Source of the DNA: Chromera velia
Taxonomy: Eukaryota; Sar; Chromeraceae
Assembly (NCBI GenBank): GCA_018398765.1
Contig: JAHBMJ010001346.1
Span: 1-32,322, forward strand
Length of the DNA: 32,322 bases
Direction: 5' to 3'
Shown: positions 1 through 15,779 of the stretch, one piece after another
Layout of the letters: the number at the start of each line of letters is the position of its first letter
Numbering within the stretch: the stretch's first letter is position 1
Notes under the pieces: model-generated
The model's input: only the letters and a program-made list of their open reading frames with translations
Database searches by the model: none
Told to the model about the DNA's origin: nothing
Program-made: the position numbers and the translations under genes

Positions 1-442
1 CGATCGGTCGATCGATCGCTCACGTGCACGTCTGCTCTGTCTGTATCTGTTGTATTTTATGTAATACACTTGTCTGTATGTCCCATATATGACATGCTCT
101 TTGCTTTTCTGTCCACTCGCATTCAGTCTCTTTCAGTTCTGCACTTTCTGTATGCATGTTCACGTGTATATTGCAATTTCCCGCATGCAACGCTTCATGC
201 ATGTATTGCTGACATGTACAATTCGCTCAACGGCGCTCGATGGCATGCGCGGATCGATTTAGACTGGTATGATGCTGCGCGCGCCGCGCCTCTTCTCTCT
301 GATCCTTAATACCTCCTCTCTGACCCTTAATACCTCATCATGCAGCCAACAATTTTTTTGTCTTGAAATTGTATTGTGGTACATATGTATACTTATAGTA
401 TTAAAATAGAACTAGAAATACAACCATTGCACTAGCCTGATA
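1..442. other. Left-edge intergenic DNA, promoter-like
   Basis: No gene is supportable here. The stretch begins with a GATCGATC-type palindromic run. It carries GCATGC words near 185 and 243, a CG-rich GCGCGCGCC block near 275-290, and two near-identical copies of a roughly 22-base unit ending in CCTTAATACC at about 294-338. The same CTGCGCGCGCC block next to a CTTAA word recurs at the right edge near 32200, which suggests a shared promoter-type module. The small open frames here have no protein-like features. Confidence 0.4.
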
Positions 443-1272
443 GGGCTGGGAAAAGGTTCATTGAAAAAAGGTTCAAATCTGAAAAAGTGAACCTGTTGAA
501 CCTGTTTTGAACCTGTTAAACCTGTTAAACCTGTTTTGAACCTGTTTTGAAGGCCAGACGCGTGGCCACTGGCACAAAGCCGGCCAGGCCCACGCCGCCC
601 GCGGCCCATATAGGTGAAATAAGGAGCCGGAGCCGTGTGCACAGCAACTGTCCCCAGCCGGTTCAATCTATTGTATCAGACAGACGTATGTCAGCATATG
701 TCAGCATCATATGTCAGCATGAAAACTCATACTGACGGTTGCAAAAGTAAAGAAGTACACGTGACTTACCAAGTTTTCCACTTGCAAAGAGACGGCGGTG
801 AGCAGCAGGTCAAAGAGGCGGCGGTGCACGGAGAAGGAGGGGGGGAGCGGGGGCCGCAGGGCAACCGGTGAGCAGATGAAAGAAAGAAAGAAACGCTGTG
901 ATGGGCTTATGTTGACTAAATTGTCATAATTGATACGATTATATAAATTTAATTATGACATTTTCCAATTTTTTCAGGCTTTTTTGATTACTATAATTTT
1001 CGACTATAAACAGTGAATAACTTGAGACTAGCACCTAATGTGAGCGTAAATATTGATTTAAACTATTTAAAAACACTACTAAAGCATAGATTCTATAAGA
1101 AAACGTTCTAAAAATGCATTAAAACCTAATTTAAAGGCATAAAATAACACGAAAAAATGAGGTTTCTATTAATTAAAAGTGAACCTGTTTTTGAACCTGT
1201 TTTTGAACCTGATTCAGGTTCATTACTTCGAAGTGAACCTTGAACCTTGAACCTTGAACCTTTTCCTAGCAC
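443..1272. mobile_element. TA-flanked TIR DNA transposon / MITE, family 1
   Basis: The left end reads GGGCTGGGAAAAGGTTCA (from 443) and the right end is its imperfect inverse, TGAACCTTTTCCTAGCAC (to 1272). Both are bordered by TA (441-442 and 1273-1274), the target duplication typical of Tc1/mariner-like elements. Inside each end lies an array of short direct repeats based on GAACCTGTTTT or GAACCTT, oriented oppositely at the two ends, so the element can fold back. The ~830-bp interior has a GC-rich block (about 560-650), a short ATGTCAGCAT tandem repeat (about 688-720) and an AT-rich half. No transposase is readable, so it is probably non-autonomous. Confidence 0.6.
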
Positions 1273-2094
1273 TAACTAGCCATTACACTGCGGTACGTAT
1301 ACGTACCGGTTAGCCATAAACATATAATTTAAATCAAATCAAGTAGTATTATCTCCAAGTCGTTTACTTAAAAAAAAATTGAAGAATATCACTATTATTA
1401 TTCATCATCGTTTTCAGCCGATAAATGAGGCTTTTAACCCTGGCTTTATAATGAGCGTTACGACTAGCGCCACTATTAGTTACGGCTAACGCCACTATGA
1501 GAGCTCAAATTAGCAGTGTTTGTAAAACTTTATAAGATGTATAGACACTGCTAATTTAAGCTCCTAACTACTCCTAACTCTTTCTAGATCGGCCGGGAGA
1601 AATAAGCTTTCATTGCCTTTCAAAATTTGTGGAATTTAGTAGAATTTAGACGAGTAGATTCCACGGTAAATTCCACTAAAATCCACCAAATTCCACTAAA
1701 TTCCAAGGGTAAATTCCATTAAATTCTTGGGGAGTTTAACCCGGTTTTGTAGGGGATATAATAATTGATCGGAATTTGATTCTATATATAATGAATCAGA
1801 GAATAACAGAGACCTATGATCGAATTACATAAAATTTATATGCATATATACTACTAATAATAATACTAGCTGGCATGATACTACTAATTCGGAACCTAAA
1901 ATAAAGAACTAGATAAACTTTCCGATAAAGAACTCAAAATTTTAGTCAAAATTATATAAGAGCAACAAAATCTAGAACAAAACCTTGCTGGAAGCTAGGC
2001 TGGAAGACTAAAACAACCTAGGAAACAACTATTAAAACAGAGGGGAAAAAACTAACAGGCCGGCACCGAGGCAGATCGGCAGGAATGCAGCCTA
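1273..2094. repeat. AT-rich repeat DNA with hairpins
   Basis: No gene is visible. A clear hairpin lies at about 1502-1561, with arms GAGCTCAAATTAGCAGTGT and ACACTGCTAATTTAAGCTC. A smaller GCGTTA/TAACGC inverted pair lies just before it (about 1456-1492). Positions about 1629-1735 hold an array of degenerate AAATTCCACT / GGAATTTAG words. The layout of central hairpin plus subterminal short-repeat array resembles the foldback element at 9061-9478, so this may be an older, decayed relative. I could not find its termini. Confidence 0.4.
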
Positions 2095-2340
2095 TCTTTA
2101 TGCAAATTTTAGATTGAAACCCATACCGCGGCATACCGGGAGAAACAAAAGAAGATTACAAAGTGGATTACAAACTGGAGCGTCGCTCCCAAGATTAATT
2201 GCCAGTCCATCGCTCTGTGGAGTCCTCGGGTGGGGGGCAACATTCCTTTCTTTGTCAAAGTTCGAACCAGAGATCCTGTTGTACACCTTTCTTTCCCCAC
2301 TGCAGTCAATGACATCCGCTCCGACCAAGTCATTAATTTA
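2095..2340 (-). mobile_element. Candidate tRNA-derived SINE
   Basis: Read on the minus strand, TGGTCGGAGCGG (2327-2316) resembles an RNA polymerase III A box. GGTTCGAAC (2268-2260) is an almost perfect B box 47 bases downstream, a normal spacing. The GACTGC following the A box also recalls the anticodon-arm region of tRNA-Ser-type sequences. The B box is followed by about 160 bases of unrelated sequence ending in an AT-rich tail, which is SINE architecture. The sequence cannot be folded into a clean tRNA by eye, and I see no clear target-site duplication. Ends are approximate. Confidence 0.4.
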
Positions 2341-2529
2341 ATTAAAGTGAACAAAACAGGCACGCAAGCGAGTAGGCACAGGAAACCACGGATAGTCTAG
2401 TTTGTCTTCAATGAGGTCTTACAACGATGGAGGAAGGGCACAGGTCAGACACTGCCTTCTCCCCCTCCGCTTGAATGTCTCTGCATGCCACCGTTGTTCG
2501 AATCTTCATCCATTGGCAGGGCCTTGAAT

Positions 2530-3066
2530 CTATCGCGATTCAAGGAGTCTTTGAACTGTCGCAACGATCAGATCGCTGATGTCTGTTGTGCCCGTGTGCT
2601 CCTCCTTGCCCATCTCCGTCCCGAGGTATTCGACGTACTTTCCTAATTTGCCAAGAACTTGGCGTGCCGTGTGTGCACGCTTTTTGTTCTTTTTCGAGGC
2701 CGACATGATAGTGATCAGAGAAGAAATCTTCTTCGTGAACGGAGACGTCCTTTCCTTCAGGGTCTTTACCCACACGTCTATGGTAGCCTCCCTCGTCACT
2801 GGCAGGTCTCTGGGCATTGCCTGCAAAATGAATGTCTCGACTTCGATCTCACCATTGAATAGACCTTCCCGCGTAGACGGGTCACTCAGGGACTCGTCCA
2901 GCAAGGTCAGGTGCTGTTCCAGCTCGGACCAAAAGGAACGATACCATGCAAGAGGCTGCTCTGTCGCACGCAGCACATAAGTCTGCGGGTCAATGTCCTT
3001 CTTGGGTGCTCCTTTGATGACTGCTCTCAGGGCAGCTTGCCCCGAAGTTTGTGAAGCTGATGACAT
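2530..3066 (-). CDS. Unknown single-exon protein, 178 aa
   Basis: I do not recognise this protein. The frame runs from ATG at 3066 to TAG at 2530 without an intron. It starts MSSASQTSGQ, has a normal mixed composition and is not low complexity, unlike most open frames in this window. It looks soluble and mainly helical, with no signal peptide or membrane segment. A basic patch, SASKKNKKRAHTARQ, lies near residue 125, followed by a helix-like GKLGKYVEYLGTEMGKEE and a short leucine-containing C terminus ending LLESR. Trp-containing segments (AWYRSFWSELEQHL, near residue 40) suggest a folded core. It is divergent to the SNAPC4-like gene and would share its 5' spacer. The product could also be a lineage-specific or decayed gene. 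Confidence 0.5.
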   Translation of the reverse strand: MSSASQTSGQAALRAVIKGAPKKDIDPQTYVLRATEQPLAWYRSFWSELEQHLTLLDESLSDPSTREGLFNGEIEVETFILQAMPRDLPVTREATIDVWVKTLKERTSPFTKKISSLITIMSASKKNKKRAHTARQVLGKLGKYVEYLGTEMGKEEHTGTTDISDLIVATVQRLLESR

Positions 3067-8653
<5,587 letters not shown>

Positions 8654-8870
8654 GTTTAATTTGAGGCGCATGCAACGCCGCATGCAATTTGTCAGCATCG
8701 ATATCATGGTGGGCTTACAATTAAATGCCCAGTCAAATGCCTGCACGGTGAGTCGGTGACATGCATGCACACACAACAATAAAAATTAGAATAAAAAGAT
8801 GGTAATGATGCATAATTTTTTTTTTTTCTTTCAAAGTTTATGCATATGCTTACACACAGTACTATGTATA

Positions 8871-8910
<40 letters not shown>

Positions 8911-9060
8911 GTATTTTGAAGCCCTTTTTTAAAAATTTTTCAAGCTAGAAAAAATCATACTGGCACATTAAGTCATAAGTGTTAAATGATTTATTGTGCC
9001 TTATTGGACACTGTCGCCGTTTTGTCTTTTAGAGGTCACCCCCTCAAACGGCATTAATTA
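8654..9060. other. 3' flank of SNAPC4-like gene, AT-rich
   Basis: Probable 3' UTR and intergenic DNA. It opens with GCGCATGCAACGCCGCATGC (8667-8686), has an AATAAAAATTAGAATAAAAA stretch near 8778-8797 that could serve as a polyadenylation signal, a poly-T run (about 8817-8826) and a (TA)n microsatellite at about 8863-8906. No further gene is seen. Confidence 0.5.
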
Positions 9061-9478
9061 CCCTGCAAAGACCTAAGAATTTAGACTCTATCAGGAATTT
9101 AGAGGAATTTAGACAGGAATTTAGAGGAATTTAGAGGAATTTAGCTAAGAATCTAAAAAAAATTAAAGAGAGGATTTTAGGGGAATTTAGCAATTTTTGG
9201 ATGCCGATTTTTCAGGAGCTATGATGACTAGTATGATGAGTTAGAACTTAACATTAATTAACGGTGCTTATAGACCTAATATAGGTGTATAAGCACCATT
9301 AATATCAAGTTCCAAGTCATCATAGTTTATGAAAAATCGACCTCCAAAGTTTAGGGATTTAGAGCTTTAAATTCTTTTAGATTCCTGTCCAAATTCCTCT
9401 AAAATCCTCTAAATTCCTGTCTAAATTCCTGTTTAAATTCCTCTAAATTCCTCTCTAAATTCCTAGGTCTTTGCAGGG
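9061..9478. mobile_element. TA-flanked foldback MITE, 418 bp, family 2
   Basis: The ends are almost perfect 25-base inverted repeats beginning CCCTGCAAAGACCTA (9061) and ending TAGGTCTTTGCAGGG (9478), with one mismatch. TA lies on both sides (9059-9060, 9479-9480). Behind each end is an array of AGGAATTTAG / CTAAATTCCT words in opposite orientation, so nearly the whole element is a long hairpin. The centre has its own hairpin (GGTGCTTATA ... TATAAGCACC, about 9264-9299). There is no coding capacity, as expected for a MITE mobilised in trans. Confidence 0.8.
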
Positions 9479-10218
9479 TAATTTTAATAGTTTTGACTAC
9501 CGCCGTTTGTACATAGTCCGTTTAAGAGTAACAACTGTTTATCAATCAATAATTTTAGTTACTGACTTTTCAGTAACTCTGTACTAGTGACTTCAGCCTT
9601 TTGAAGTTTTTCTACTTCTTTTTAGTTACCGTGAAATCTCGGCCTAAAACACATAATTTCTAGTATAATTCAGCATTAAATCGTGAGTGTATACACATGT
9701 TTTACCATAGAGTTCTTCTACTGCTTTCTAGTTACGGTAAGACCTTAGACTTTTTGGCCTAAAAGGCATGTATAATTCAATGGTTTCTTCAGATGTCTAG
9801 CTTTAGAGGGTAGGCCCCTGATGAAAATCGATTGGAGACGATCGAGAAAACAACCGTTTAATTCTGACACGTCCTTCTATGTAAAAACCATGTTCTCCTA
9901 TGTAAAAACCCTACGTCTACTTTTACTACCGTAACTTCTAAAAAGTCTTGAAGTTACTTCTAGTACAGGAGTACAGTAACTTGACCTGTCTGGAAAAATC
10001 TAGTTACTCAGGCTCTTTTAAAAAAGTAAATCTTAAATGTATACTATGTAGCCATTTATAATAGGAGATAAGCTTATAGTTGAAGCAGTTATATAAGTGG
10101 TGATGTATCTGCATGCATCTGTAGATCTGCATTGAACTAGGGAATGATTGAAATCAATACAAAAACTAATGGGTCTCTATATATATAGACCGAAAAATAA
10201 ACTGAGTAGCAAACTAGC
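9479..10218. other. AT-rich intergenic DNA
   Basis: No gene is found. The sequence is AT-rich with diffuse repetition of AGTTACT / TAGTTAC, CTTCTA and CTATGTAAAAACC words (for example near 9880-9910 and 9600-9740), suggesting decayed repeats. Nothing else is recognisable. Confidence 0.5.
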
Positions 10219-10220
10219 TA

Positions 10221-11507
10221 GTGACCATGTTTGATTTGATTTGATTTGATTTGATTTGAGGTAGGGCTTAAGCTCAAATCAAATATCCAGTCAGGGAGGA
10301 CCTAGTGTTTAAAGACCTATCAAATACGATCAAATATTTGATCAACATGACTTTCAACCTCAAATATAAAGGGTCCGAAAAAACTTTTGCAAGTACCGAT
10401 CCATCACGCATGCTGATTCAAATGAAAAAACCTAAATCTTAATGGTTTGCTCTAAAAAAAAAAACGTTTTGAGCTGCACTGAAATTGATGTTTCACCCCC
10501 TTTTACTTCATGCAGAGGTAAACCGATCAGCTGAACGTTTTCCCGAATAGCTGTGTTGACTTTTCTGGTGCTGGAACATCTTTTACGGCCCTCTTTTTGA
10601 GCGTCTGCAAACATTTTATACCCCGTAAAGACATGTTACACAATCTGACAGGGTCAAACGGGAAGAAGGAGACATTTGTTTTTAGAGCCGGGTACACAAC
10701 GGGGGGGCTGCTGACAGTGCTGGAGGGGGGGCCGCTCCTGCAGGGCCCGGTGGGAGGACCAATTTGAACTTACCAACTCTGGATGCTTAGCTGCCCAGAA
10801 ACAGGACGGTTCCAACACCAACAGCAATAGCAAACGTGTGCGCGGTTCTCCGTCTCACCCCGTTGTCATCTCTTCGCAACCGAATAGAAGCCCAGGAGCA
10901 CCCACTCCTGGAAAGCCGAAAAGCCAGAGAAAAAGCTCTCAGTAGCTCCCACCACCGATCGATTCGATTCACATTGAAGAAAGTGATCATGAAGAAGAGG
11001 AAAAGGAAGTGCCATAAAGCTGAGTGATTGTCACCTCAATTTTGGTACGTGCTATAACTTTATTGTATTAACAAAAAGTTATATGCAATTTCAAATCTAT
11101 CAATTTTACGTTCTTAATCTCTATTAGTACTAGAGTGAGTCTCAATGACTAGTGTATATACACTGCCACACAGGCATATTTTTTTTACGGGTTCTTAATC
11201 TCTATTAGTACTAGAGTGTGTCTCAGTGACTAGTGTATATACACTGCCACACAGGCATATTTTTTTTACGGAACTGATAAGTTATAATTTTATATATATT
11301 TTTTTTAATTTTTGAAACACATATCAGAAATGTTCTGATAACTATTGTCATGAGAAAAATGATCAGAGTGACAGTAAGTCAGTGACTCAGTGAGGAACCC
11401 TAAGAGGTTAACCTTAAATCTTACCTCAAATATCAAATATTTGAGGTTGAAGCTCAAATCAAATCAAATCAAATCAAATCAAATATAATCAAATCAAACA
11501 TGGTCAC
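10221..11507. mobile_element. TA-flanked TIR element, 1,287 bp, family 3
   Basis: Left end GTGACCATGTTTGATTT (10221) and right end AAATCAAACATGGTCAC (11507) are perfect inverse copies, bordered by TA on both sides. Arrays of (TTTGA)n on the left and (TCAAA)n on the right extend the inverted repeat. The interior at about 10800-11030 contains protein-like fragments: an Asn/Ser/Pro-rich basic stretch (SNSKRVRGSPSHPV ... GKPKSQRKSS) then an acidic one (DSIHIEESDHEEEEKEVP) in another frame. These could be exon remnants of a transposase or captured gene. I recognise no catalytic motif, so this is non-autonomous or decayed. Confidence 0.7.
11110..11271. repeat. 81-bp tandem duplication
   Basis: Positions 11110-11190 and 11191-11271 are consecutive copies of an 81-base unit beginning GTTCTTAATCTC and ending in a poly-T run plus ACGG. 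I count only a couple of differences, so the duplication is recent. It lies inside the family 3 TIR element. Confidence 0.85.
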
Positions 11508-11606
11508 TAAAACTAGCTAGCAAACCGACTAGCTAGCAAATCGATCGATTACAAAGACTACATTAGAGATCACAAGGCTGTATAATCATATTTGATTAAA
11601 TATAAT

Positions 11607-12630
11607 CACTTTTCTGAGAAGTTGATTGATTGTGATAACGTCGTGGTAGTACGGTGGCACCTTTCTTTGTTTGAAGACAGAGCAGGTAGAAAGGTTGGCT
11701 CGACAATGAAAATAGACAGAGAGAGAATAGGGAGAGCCCCTTTTTACTATACGAGAGTGGCGCCGCGATCAGAACACAGGAGGAGAGCAGCATGCAGGGT
11801 GGGAGACAGGGCTGTGGCTGCGACTCAGGGAAAAATTCTGGTAAGGGGGGGAGAGAAGGTGCCGTTACAGAAAAGGATGTGCCAGTTCTGTCGAGGGTGG
11901 TTGGGAATCGAGGTGGTGGAAGATGAAATCCATCTGGTGACAGAATGTCCTGTTTTTGACAGAGAGAGAGCAGAGATGTTCAGAAAGATAGAAGAGAAAT
12001 GGGACAGCAAGATGGAAGAAAGAGCCAGAAAGGCAGCCACAGAAAGAGAAGGGCTCAACAGAGAAGAGGGAAAAAGGGACAACTCGACGCTTTTCTGTTT
12101 TCTGTTGAATGAATGTCATGCCGGAGTGGATGAGTTTTTGGGATGGGCGTCATTCAGACGGAGGGTGTTTGAGGAGTGTCCAGGACGGTACGGACACATA
12201 GAGGGAGACGCTCTGGCGGCCAGACATGCAGGAATCACCGGAAGGCAGCGGGCGATCGAGAGACTAACAAAAGAATATGAGGAGACAATTGATAACTTAG
12301 AGACGACCGAAGGAGCGTTAGGGTGGGGAAGGAGGGAGCCGCAGAAGAAGATTGATAAAGCAAACAAAAAGAGCGAGGAAGCCCAAATCACATACCGTTT
12401 CAGATCGATTTTCAGGCCGGAAAGCCAACGCGGATCCAGAGCCGTGGCTCGAACAACGAACAATCATGCAGCAGCGGCCAGGGCAACAGACTCTGGCGGG
12501 CCCCAAGGGCGGGGTCTGATACCTCAGCTTAGGCTGGGGAACGCCCCGCCCTGCTAGCTCTGGCGACAGATAGACATAGCGGGAAGGCCCTAGGGCGGAA
12601 CATATCAATCAATCAATCAATCAATCAATC
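11607..12630 (+). mobile_element. 5'-truncated non-LTR retrotransposon (LINE) tail
   Basis: One open frame (to the stop at about 12557) reads like the C-terminal end of a LINE ORF2. It has a Cys/His module of zf-RVT type, with CQFC followed ~20 residues later by EDEIHLVTECPVFDRERAEMF, preceded by a basic stretch (HRRRAACRVGDRA) and followed by a charged Lys/Glu-rich tail. The reverse transcriptase and endonuclease domains are missing. The copy ends in an (AATC)n microsatellite tail (12604-12630), the usual way such elements terminate. ATATAAT at 11600-11606 and 12637-12643 could be the target-site duplication, but it is short and AT-rich. The open frame is uninterrupted over about 950 bases, so the insertion looks fairly young. 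Dead on arrival, not a host gene. Confidence 0.7.
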
Positions 12631-12643
12631 ACATATATATAAT

Positions 12644-15600
12644 GTACATCTAGCAATGTATCTGACATTTTGAATTGGAAGCTGGGACCAAGCCCGACTG
12701 ACATGTTTAATAACTGTGCTAGTGACTGTGTTCATGTAAACTGCACTAGAAACTGCATCATATGTTGTCGATCAGCTTTCAAAATAGATCAACGAAAGGA
12801 TCGACTGGTCGACTTCCATGCAAGCAGCGTTTGCAGCAAAACAACCGGATTCACATTGGACTGTCAGCGCTGATCGTGCGAGAAGAAGTTGACCGGAACG
12901 AAATTCTCGTTCTTGAAAATTCTTGCTCACGCGATTCATTCACGACATGATTGCAAACTGACTGCTTTGAGTCCTTGCAAGTTGACTCTTGCTTGAAAAT
13001 CGGATCGAATCAGGATCTTCTGTCGATCTGCATGGATTGATTGATTGTCTCACAAGCATCAGTTAATTCACAGCGACTGTATGCCGATCCATGCATGGGA
13101 CTGCAAGCCTTACTGAGTGCCATGCAGAATAGTTTGTTTGTTTGAGGAAGTCAGTTTGCACCACTGCGCAAAACGCATTCACAGCCTTGAGGACAAAACA
13201 GACTGCTTGAATGACACTCTCACGCAAGGAATCACACACTTAATACAACGCATCCATTTGATGGCGACGAAAAAGAACGGAGGAAGACTTGAATGATTGA
13301 TTCACATCTCAATCGTGCACGCGCGGCATGCACTTGATTATTGTTGTGTTGCTCTTTGCCTCCCTGTCCCAACGTCCATGTTGTGGTGTATTCCCTCGTC
13401 TCCGTTTTTGACATCGCGCATGCATTCTTGCATGCGCTCAGTCTCGAAAAAAAGACAGGCAGGCAAACACACATACATTCATGCTTTGGTCCTCTGTCAT
13501 GCGCTGCTCTTCATGCACCTGCGTGTTAAAAACACAATATTGATCGTGATCAGCACCCTGGCTCGGGTTTTTTCTGTTTCTCTGCTTTTTCTGCATGGGC
13601 TGCCACGCTTCTTCCTTGCGTTTTTTGTTCGACGTCGTGGTGTTTGTTTGCTTGTTTGTGAGCATGGCGTTTAAAAATAAGAACTAGCCAAAGAGCGCTT
13701 GGACACACCTCACCACCAGAAGGGGGGAAAAGGAGACACACTGTAAAAACAAACGAACAAATAAACCGAACACCCTTTGATTGATCTCACAGGCATGACA
13801 GGAAGGAACACAAAGACATGTGACAATTAAGGCATGAGGAGAAACACGGAGAAAGAAACGAAGAGGTGACCTTCTCCATGAAGTCTTAAGGCAACGGACA
13901 CAGTCGCCACACCCACAGACAAATAAATGACAGACAAACACCCGACCCCGCCCCCATGTTGCTTGCTGAAGAGAACGATCGATCCTTCGATCCTTCTGAT
14001 CTTTCATCAGAGCCAGGCTAGGATCAGTCAGGAATGTTGAAAAACAGCAGCGCATCTCACCAGACTCACAACCTCACAAACAAACAAAGAAACAAATGAG
14101 CCCTTCTCTTGGGAACACACCATACACACAAATGCATGCACAACAGACACTCACGAATCCAAAAAGGTGAAATCAAGCAAAGATCAAGCGACTGAATCAA
14201 GCTCTCTACCTCTGTTGACACCTCTGCACGCTTTGACAACTTACTTGCTCATTTTTCCTCTTTCCCACACACGGGCTTGCTTCCTCTGTCGCACCCACGC
14301 TCACACACTCACTTACACTTATGAATACAGAGACAAGGAAGGATATCTGCTTCGTCTCAAGCAGAAAGACAAGACCAGACACAGAAGAAGAAAGCCAGAC
14401 ATGAAAGAAGACGGTGACAAAAGTTGATTGATGGCTGTGTACATCTCTACGTACAGGCACACTCCGGGGGGGAAGGTGCAGACGCGTATACTGAATCTTC
14501 ATTCGTTCGTGTACAGGCGGAGGCGTAGACGGAAACAGAATCAGAAACACCGGAAGGAGGAAAGCTCTGTGTGTGTGTCTCTAAATGTCTTTACTTTCTT
14601 TCATGGCCTCGTCCTTCCTTTTTTTAACATACGCACGCCATGCGATGGCAGGCTGAGTGAGGGTTTTGTATTGATTGGTCTGCAAGTGTCACCCCCCCGA
14701 CTGGGCGACTCGCGTAGAACGAAAGGAAAGACGCAGACGGACATCACGCACGCACGCATGCGAAACAAACAAAGAGGATCGAAAAAAGCGGTGCCGGTCG
14801 GAACCAGACGGAATGCATAGAAGAACGAATTCACTGATCTCTCTCTGCTAAGCAATATTCTCGACGAACAACAGTGAAATAATGGAAAGCCGATCTTTGT
14901 TTTGGTTGATAACAAGCAAGGAGAGAAGATATTTTCTTGATCTCCTATGCATTCATAAATGCATGCGGCATAGAGGCACATCATGCCCTCCCTCCCTCCT
15001 ATCTGATCGGCAGGCACGGTGCTTACAAGATGCCGGCAACTCTAATGAGCGCTCTTCTGAGTGCAACGCTCTTTCACGTTTTCTCTCCAACCTTTTTTGG
15101 GTGCCCTTTCTTTCTCTCTTCTTGTCGCCCCTACCTTATCTTCGCTGACAAGAAAAGAGGGCAAGAACACCTTTTTTCCATTTCCTTTGTTTCTCTCACT
15201 TTCTTCGTATATCTCAGAGAGACGCAATCCGTCTCCCTGCATGTTGGAAGGATTTTTTTCTTTTTCTCCTTCTCTGAGACTTTCCTCCCCAAAAAACTCG
15301 GCCTCCCTCCTCACGCTTTCTCGTATCGGCGCTTCTCCCTTTTTCAGATTCTCGGGCCAGTACAAAAAAACCTTTTGTTAAAGACTACCTGCCCCCAAGC
15401 AAATCAAGCCACCCAGCCACACACAACATACACGGACACACACCACACGCACAGATGCAAAAACGCGTGCCCGACAAGCAAAGAGATGGAGAGCTTCATT
15501 CGGTCTCTCTCTCACACACAGACACACACAGACAGAGACACACACACATACGCACAGAAACACAGAGGTGTTCAAGGACATGAGAGGGGCTTAGACACTG

Positions 15601-15779
15601 CGTCTAAAACAAACGACAAAAAATGTGAAAAAACAAAACAAAGGAGTTGGGCTGAGATGAGAAGTACGCGAAGAAGGAAAGGCACGCTGTCCTTCTTTTC
15701 TACTGAAACTTGCTGTCAGGTTCGAATGGAAGACGACGTCAGGAACTCTTCTGAGGGGTGAGGACATCCATCAGTCAGA
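12644..15779. other. Gene-free low-complexity DNA, part 1
   Basis: No gene is supportable. The DNA is built of short recurring words: GACTG/GCATG-rich sequence up to about 13100, CA-rich sequence near 14090-14330, and (CA)n-type runs at about 15410-15560. Open frames of up to 274 codons (14937-15761) are dominated by Thr-His or Ser-Phe low complexity and have no domain-like segments. Confidence 0.5.

Noticed and set aside
2260-2327. A functional tRNA gene
   Set aside because: The A and B boxes are present, but the acceptor and anticodon stems do not pair cleanly by eye, so a SINE head is more likely.
10432-10614. 60-codon minus-strand frame inside the TIR element
   Set aside because: Short, no motif, and bounded by poly-A derived Phe/Lys runs; cannot be told from chance.
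14937-15761. 274-codon open frame
   Set aside because: The translation is Phe/Ser-rich then Thr/His-rich because of (CA)n repeats; there are no domain-like segments.
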